A stretch of DNA of 64,000 bases, from contig JACONQ010000016.1 in NCBI GenBank assembly GCA_014281115.1, forward strand, positions 1,798,001 through 1,862,000, read 5' to 3'. The notes under the pieces were generated by a model. That model ran no database searches. It saw only the letters and a program-made list of their open reading frames with translations, and had not been told where the DNA came from. Shown here one piece after another: positions 60,220 through 64,000 of this stretch. The stretch is from Laburnicola sp. R22_1 (taxonomy: Eukaryota > Ascomycota > Dothideomycetes > Pleosporales > Didymosphaeriaceae). Position 1 is the first letter of the stretch, and every line of letters begins with the position of its first letter. A program made the translations under genes and the position numbers.

Positions 60220-61394
60220 ATGCGGATGCTCAATAAGAGGCGGATCCTAGCACTTCTATTACTACCGAGTGCTGTATTTGCTCATTATAACACATGCCCA
60301 ATTTTGCGACGCGAATTCTTTTACGTCGGCGGCGAGTATACGAACTTGACTGTGAGTTCGCTTTGCCCGTGTATCTAACTCCTTTTCACGAGTTATAGGT
60401 ACTGATCTTTTAGGTCGGAAATACGACTTCACAGTTCATGATCAATCAGATATATGTCGACAAGCTAACTCCGGTGTATGCGACGCGAAATTATCCCATA
60501 GTCTTCCTGCGTGGACTGGGACAGACTGCGACCAACTTTTTAGAAACACCGGATGGTCGTCCTGGCTGGGCTTCGTTCTTTCTAGGTCTTGGTTATACTG
60601 TTTACCTTAGCGATCAGCCATCGCGCGGACGCTCTCCTTGGAATCCTTCCATTGGCACTGTTACAGCAACTGATACCGCTTCGATCGAAAAAGTGTTCAC
60701 AGCGATATCGTCGCACGATCTCTGGCCGCAGTCAAAACTGCACACACAATGGCCTGGTACAGGCAAAGTCGGTCATCCAGTCTTCGACGCCTTCTATGCG
60801 TCTCAAGTACAGCGACAAGCCGATGTATTGATATCCGAAGCACAAAATGCGAAGGCATATACGGCACTGCTGGATAGGATTGGTGCAGCGCGTGTGATCA
60901 CGCACAGTCAGGCTGGACCATACGGATGGCGCCTCGGAGATCTTCGCCCGATTCTGGTGAAAAGTATAGTCGCGCTCGAACCTGGAGGACCGTCTTTCAT
61001 CAATAGAATCATTCGATCAGGTCCCGGTCGACGCTGGGGTATCACTGAGCTTGAAGTATTGTACGAGCCGTCTGCAGGACTGAACGCAACGCTCCTTCAA
61101 ACCGTCGTCGTTTCGCCGAAGGATGCAAACCATACCGAATGCATCATGCAAGCTGAACCCGCGAAGATGTTAAAGAATTTGGCGCGTATCCCAGTTCTTA
61201 TGGTGACAGCAGAGGCAAGCTATCATGCGTCATACGATTATTGAACGGCAATATACCTCAGACAAGCTGGCGTCAAGGTGGAGCATATTGAGTTGGGTAA
61301 GGAAGGTATACACGGAAATGGCCACATGTTCTTCATGGAAAAGAATAACTTCGAGATGGCGGAGAGGGTGTTGCAATGGCTTTCGATGTCTTGA
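60220..61394 (+). pseudogene. Secreted alpha/beta-hydrolase (esterase-like), premature stop
   Basis: Two exons. Exon 1 (60,220-60,351, 44 codons) encodes a signal peptide (residues 1-21, RRILALLLLPSAVFA) then HYNTCPILRREFFYVGGEY. A 62-bp intron joins in phase 0 to exon 2 at 60,414. The protein is an alpha/beta-hydrolase: IVFLRGLGQTATNF is the oxyanion-loop region, GRPGWASFFLGLGYTVYLSD follows, and VITHSQAGPYGW holds the nucleophile Ser (elbow H-S-Q-A-G). LMVTAEASYH leads to the acid region. An in-frame TGA at 61,242-61,244 ends the protein at 320 residues. Reading on in the same frame gives 49 more codons with YLRQAGVKVEHIELGKEG and GNGHMFFMEKNN (the catalytic His) up to a TGA at 61,392. The family (close to Esterase-713-like) is about 370 residues, so the truncated protein should lack the His. 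It could be a recent pseudogene, an allele, or an assembly error. Confidence 0.8.
60352..60413 (+). other. Intron of the alpha/beta-hydrolase gene
   Basis: GTGAGT donor at 60,352, TCTAAC branch-like site at about 60,374 and CTTTTAG acceptor ending at 60,413. Removal joins the signal-peptide exon to VGNTTSQFMINQ in phase 0. The length of 62 bp is typical of filamentous fungi. Confidence 0.85.
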
Positions 61395-62825
61395 AACTTT
61401 CTGGGAAGGTAGAATAGCGCACACAATTCCCCAAGTATATGGAGATATGGAAGATAGTTGCCTTATTTCGTGATTCAGTTTCTCATCTCTTTTTCTCTTA
61501 TGGTTCCCATAAACACAACTAGCAGATCTTCGTCATCATCTTTCCTCTCGTTGCAACTGAATTCTGCCAAAGCGTCCAAGGTCAGATGAGCCATGCTCTG
61601 TAACAACAAGGACATCTCTTTGTCTGCTAATCAGTTCTCCGCCAACGTGGCATTTCTGCTCCCACGAAAGTGCTATTCTCTTACAGGAAAACATGGAATC
61701 TCCAGAGAAACATATCGCATAAGATCTTTGCTCCAGTTACAGGCGGACTGGAAAGGCGTCGTAATAGTAAATATTGGCAGAAACATGGACCCTATCCAGA
61801 GTATGCTTGGAATCTGAGGGACAGGGATATGAAAACATCTGTCTAGAACTATTATCTAAATTCTTCATTGGATGTCTCTCTATTTTCCACGCGGATTTTC
61901 CTAGGTATAATGAGTCTGTGAGTTCTCGGGGGACCTTCTAACGTTCCTACATACCTTATTCACTGTCTCGCCTAAATCTTTTGGCTGCGTCCCACTGCAT
62001 CAGGTATAGGCTGGGAAAGCTTCGACCTTAAATCATTTTGAAGATATTTAGCATGTTATGTAATATGTTCAGTATTCCCATTAGAAAGCGATAGACTGAT
62101 GTATCCGGAACGTTCGAGGAATAACACTGAACGTAATGCCGAGTGAAGGCGCGCTTACTAGTTTCGTACTAGCCCGGGCGTCTATTAATAACTATCACGG
62201 GATTACCTCGCTCTCAAGGTCGTTCATCAATTTTCTCTAGTCCACCACTCCTTATTGTGGATCCAATAAACATTTGTTACACATAAAACAGGTATTGAGG
62301 GAAAATCAGCAGGGAGCTTCTGCAAGCTACCCGTGCATGTCGGCTCACGCACATCCACCCCCACTTTAATGTCTCTCCGCCACCTAAGCAAACAACAGAA
62401 AGGCGAACGTGGCCTCGCGCAGTTAGCGTCTAGTAACGCAGAGACAGGGGCTTCTTGCGTCGTCCACAAGCGTGATCACCATAAACTTGGAAGTATCCAC
62501 CTGGCGCCGGACGTTCTCAGTTCAGGCAATGCATTTCCCACACCTACGGGGGGACGTTTTGGTTTATTAATGCGGCTAGGTTGACATTTGGGGAATGACC
62601 AGTCAACAAGGGTATGTAGCTCGAAAATTTTTATGGTTACACAAGGTGGGGATCTCTGCTTGATTCACACTGGGCGGACTTTGGCGCCAATATGCATGCA
62701 GCAGCAAGCACATCAAATCTATGCGTGTTGCCACGCATTGGTCACAGCGGGCGCGGCAGCAAACACAGGTCTATTTTGGAGGTTCACGCTTCAAGGATTC
62801 ACCTTCCTCAGTACAACAAGTTTCC
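61395..62825. other. Intergenic region of normal composition, no supported gene
   Basis: About 1.4 kb. Open frames on both strands are short (under 85 codons), lack recognisable domains and overlap each other. Not AT-rich and without RIP signs. It may hold the 3' UTR of the hydrolase and regulatory DNA of a gene beyond the MITE. Confidence 0.5.
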
Positions 62826-63305
62826 AGCGCTGACAACGTAGCGTAGTACGGTACAGTTAACCCTTATTGCTCTACGCTATAGCTTGTATAGGCGCTACGT
62901 ACGTACAGAAGCCGCTAGAAATACTAGATTACGCCCTATAACTATAGTATAGCCTAAAAAGCTCTCTATAGGCTATAGGTGCTAAGCTCTTTCCTAATTA
63001 GGTAATTAGTAATTGTTATTTAGTGTTAAGGTTATTAAAAAGTTATCTTTTTAGAAGATTAACTACAATTTAAGCTTATACTACACTGAAAAGGGCAAAA
63101 AAAGGCTAAAAATACTAGTAGCTTTTTAAAATACTAAAAGGTTATATTAAAATCTTATAAAAAGGCTTTTATAAAGCTATAACTACGCTATAGAGCTATA
63201 TAAACTATAGCTATGCTATAGCCTAGGAGGCAGCTACGTACGTATGGCGTATAGGACGTACTATAGGACGTACTATTACGCGTAGTACGGTACGTTGTTA
63301 GCGCT
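62826..63305. mobile_element. MITE-like element, 480 bp, imperfect TIRs
   Basis: Both ends carry AGCGCT followed inward by (G/A)ACAACGTA and a GTAC-rich stretch: the left end is AGCGCTGACAACGTAGCGTA and the reverse complement of the right end is AGCGCTAACAACGTACCGTA. The interior is AT-rich, non-coding and has subterminal GGACGTACTA and ACGTACGTA words. AGCGCT is itself palindromic, so it may be part of the TIR or a 6-bp target duplication. Sharp composition breaks at both edges support an insertion into normal DNA. Confidence 0.75.
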
Positions 63306-64000
63306 GCGAGTTTCAAGGATCGATCGATCCACAAACCGTGTGCCTATTTCCCAGCTAATGCATGAGGCTTGACAATGAAAGCGCCAATTGTTGCTACCTT
63401 CACGGGCCGCTTACCACTTCCCCGGCCGTCATCCAGTGCAATATATGTGGTACAACCGACAGCTCCAATAGTCGTATAACGCTAAGCCGTATCATCAAAG
63501 GACTACAGTAGCAGCTCTTAGCAGCAATCCTGGTTTCTTCACGCCAGCATACACGGAATGGCGTGTGCATGGACCTTTCTGGCTAAATATCGAAACTTTA
63601 GTCGACAATGGGAAGTGCTGTCTTGCCGACACCGGATCATATCGCATTACCAGAAACAGAGCTGCCTCATGGCAGCCCGTACCGCTGTCTTCATTTATCC
63701 GGACCCATTCTTGTACTACCGATTCTCATAGGTCGTTCTACTACGAGCTGAGTGACGCTTTTGGTGGTCTTTCAACAAGTGGTTTACCAGAGTCATGAAC
63801 ACAGATCAATTTGAACTTTAGCGTGCCATTGAGTTTTGCATGCTGACTATAGTTTTCTTCATCGTGCGCACCAGCATCAGGACTGCTTGGGCTTCAAGTT
63901 GACGCCCAACGAAGACAGGCCAACAGCTATTCTATCGCCTGAGCAGGCTCCAGGACAACAATAGCTTTTGTGACAACAGATACACACTGCATATCTGCCT
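63306..64000. other. Right end: unresolved, weak coding traces on both strands
   Basis: Minus-strand readings look protein-like in pieces: DEENYSQHAKLNGTLKFKL and VHDSGKPLVERPPK at about 63,860-63,760, then in the same frame after three stops VVQEWVRINEDSGTGCHEAA (about 63,710-63,650). A 63-bp stretch starting GTAAAC at about 63,791 could be an intron removing those stops. A possible last exon lies at 63,481-63,344 (GAVGCTTYIALDDGRGSGK). However, plus-strand frames (63,565-63,798 and about 63,835-63,965) are equally open. I recognise no family and cannot choose a model. Confidence 0.25.

Noticed and set aside
61229..61261. Intron that would remove the premature TGA of the hydrolase
   Set aside because: The only GT...AG pair there spans 33 bp, shorter than usual fungal introns, and lacks a branch site.
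61225..61473. Short open frames on both strands after the hydrolase TGA
   Set aside because: They are out-of-frame or antisense shadows of the hydrolase's own 3' coding sequence, which continues in its original frame to 61,394.
62227..62833. Open frames of 80-83 codons on both strands
   Set aside because: Mutually overlapping, low-complexity translations without domains; they look like intergenic chance frames.

Overview
The window looks like a chromosome segment of a filamentous ascomycete (Pezizomycotina). A Dothideomycete, perhaps of the Pleosporales, is my best guess, but the sequence does not fix the species. It has two compartments. From base 1 to about 58,900 it is AT-rich, TA-rich and almost free of open frames, and is built from nested transposons. 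Their proteins can still be read if stops at former Gln, Trp and Arg codons are ignored. From about 58,950 to 64,000 base composition is normal, with two recognisable gene loci.

The AT-rich block carries the mark of RIP (repeat-induced point mutation), visible inside the window. The two 237-bp LTRs of the copia element at 30,417-35,782 differ almost only by transitions, many of them CA to TA or TG to TA. The LTR copy at 22,039-22,231 is nearly intact, whereas its relatives at 18,631-18,815 and 57,372-57,556 carry the TA versions.

Layout. 1-2,650: 3' part of a Ty3/gypsy chromovirus. 2,651-10,444: a second Ty3/gypsy element with LTR copies at both ends. 10,445-18,610: unclassified repeats, short non-autonomous insertions, telomere-like satellite and a large inverted repeat. 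18,631-21,530: a minus-strand gypsy remnant ending in a chromodomain and 3' LTR. 22,232-30,416: a minus-strand Plavaka-type (CMC superfamily) DNA transposase, with a PUF/Pumilio-like fragment and an unrecognised long reading frame downstream and a 94-bp tandem array beyond. 30,417-35,782: a complete but mutated Ty1/copia element inserted in it. 35,783-48,500: a mosaic, tandemly repeated gene family of unknown identity; each copy ends in an array of short repeats with a palindromic core, and the last copy carries a SNF2-helicase-like C-terminus. 48,609-50,461 and 55,324-57,056: two Fot1/pogo-type elements with clear TIRs. 50,590-54,650: another minus-strand gypsy gag-pol. 57,372-57,556: a solo LTR.

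The gene-bearing part holds a single-exon 277-aa F-box-like protein (59,247-60,080) and a two-exon secreted alpha/beta-hydrolase (60,220-61,394). The hydrolase is broken by an in-frame TGA just before its catalytic-histidine segment. A 480-bp MITE-like element lies at 62,826-63,305. The rest of the right end has no gene I can defend.

The features most worth follow-up are the PUF fragment beside the Plavaka transposase, and the 36-48 kb mosaic gene family with its periodic palindromic arrays and SNF2-like tail.
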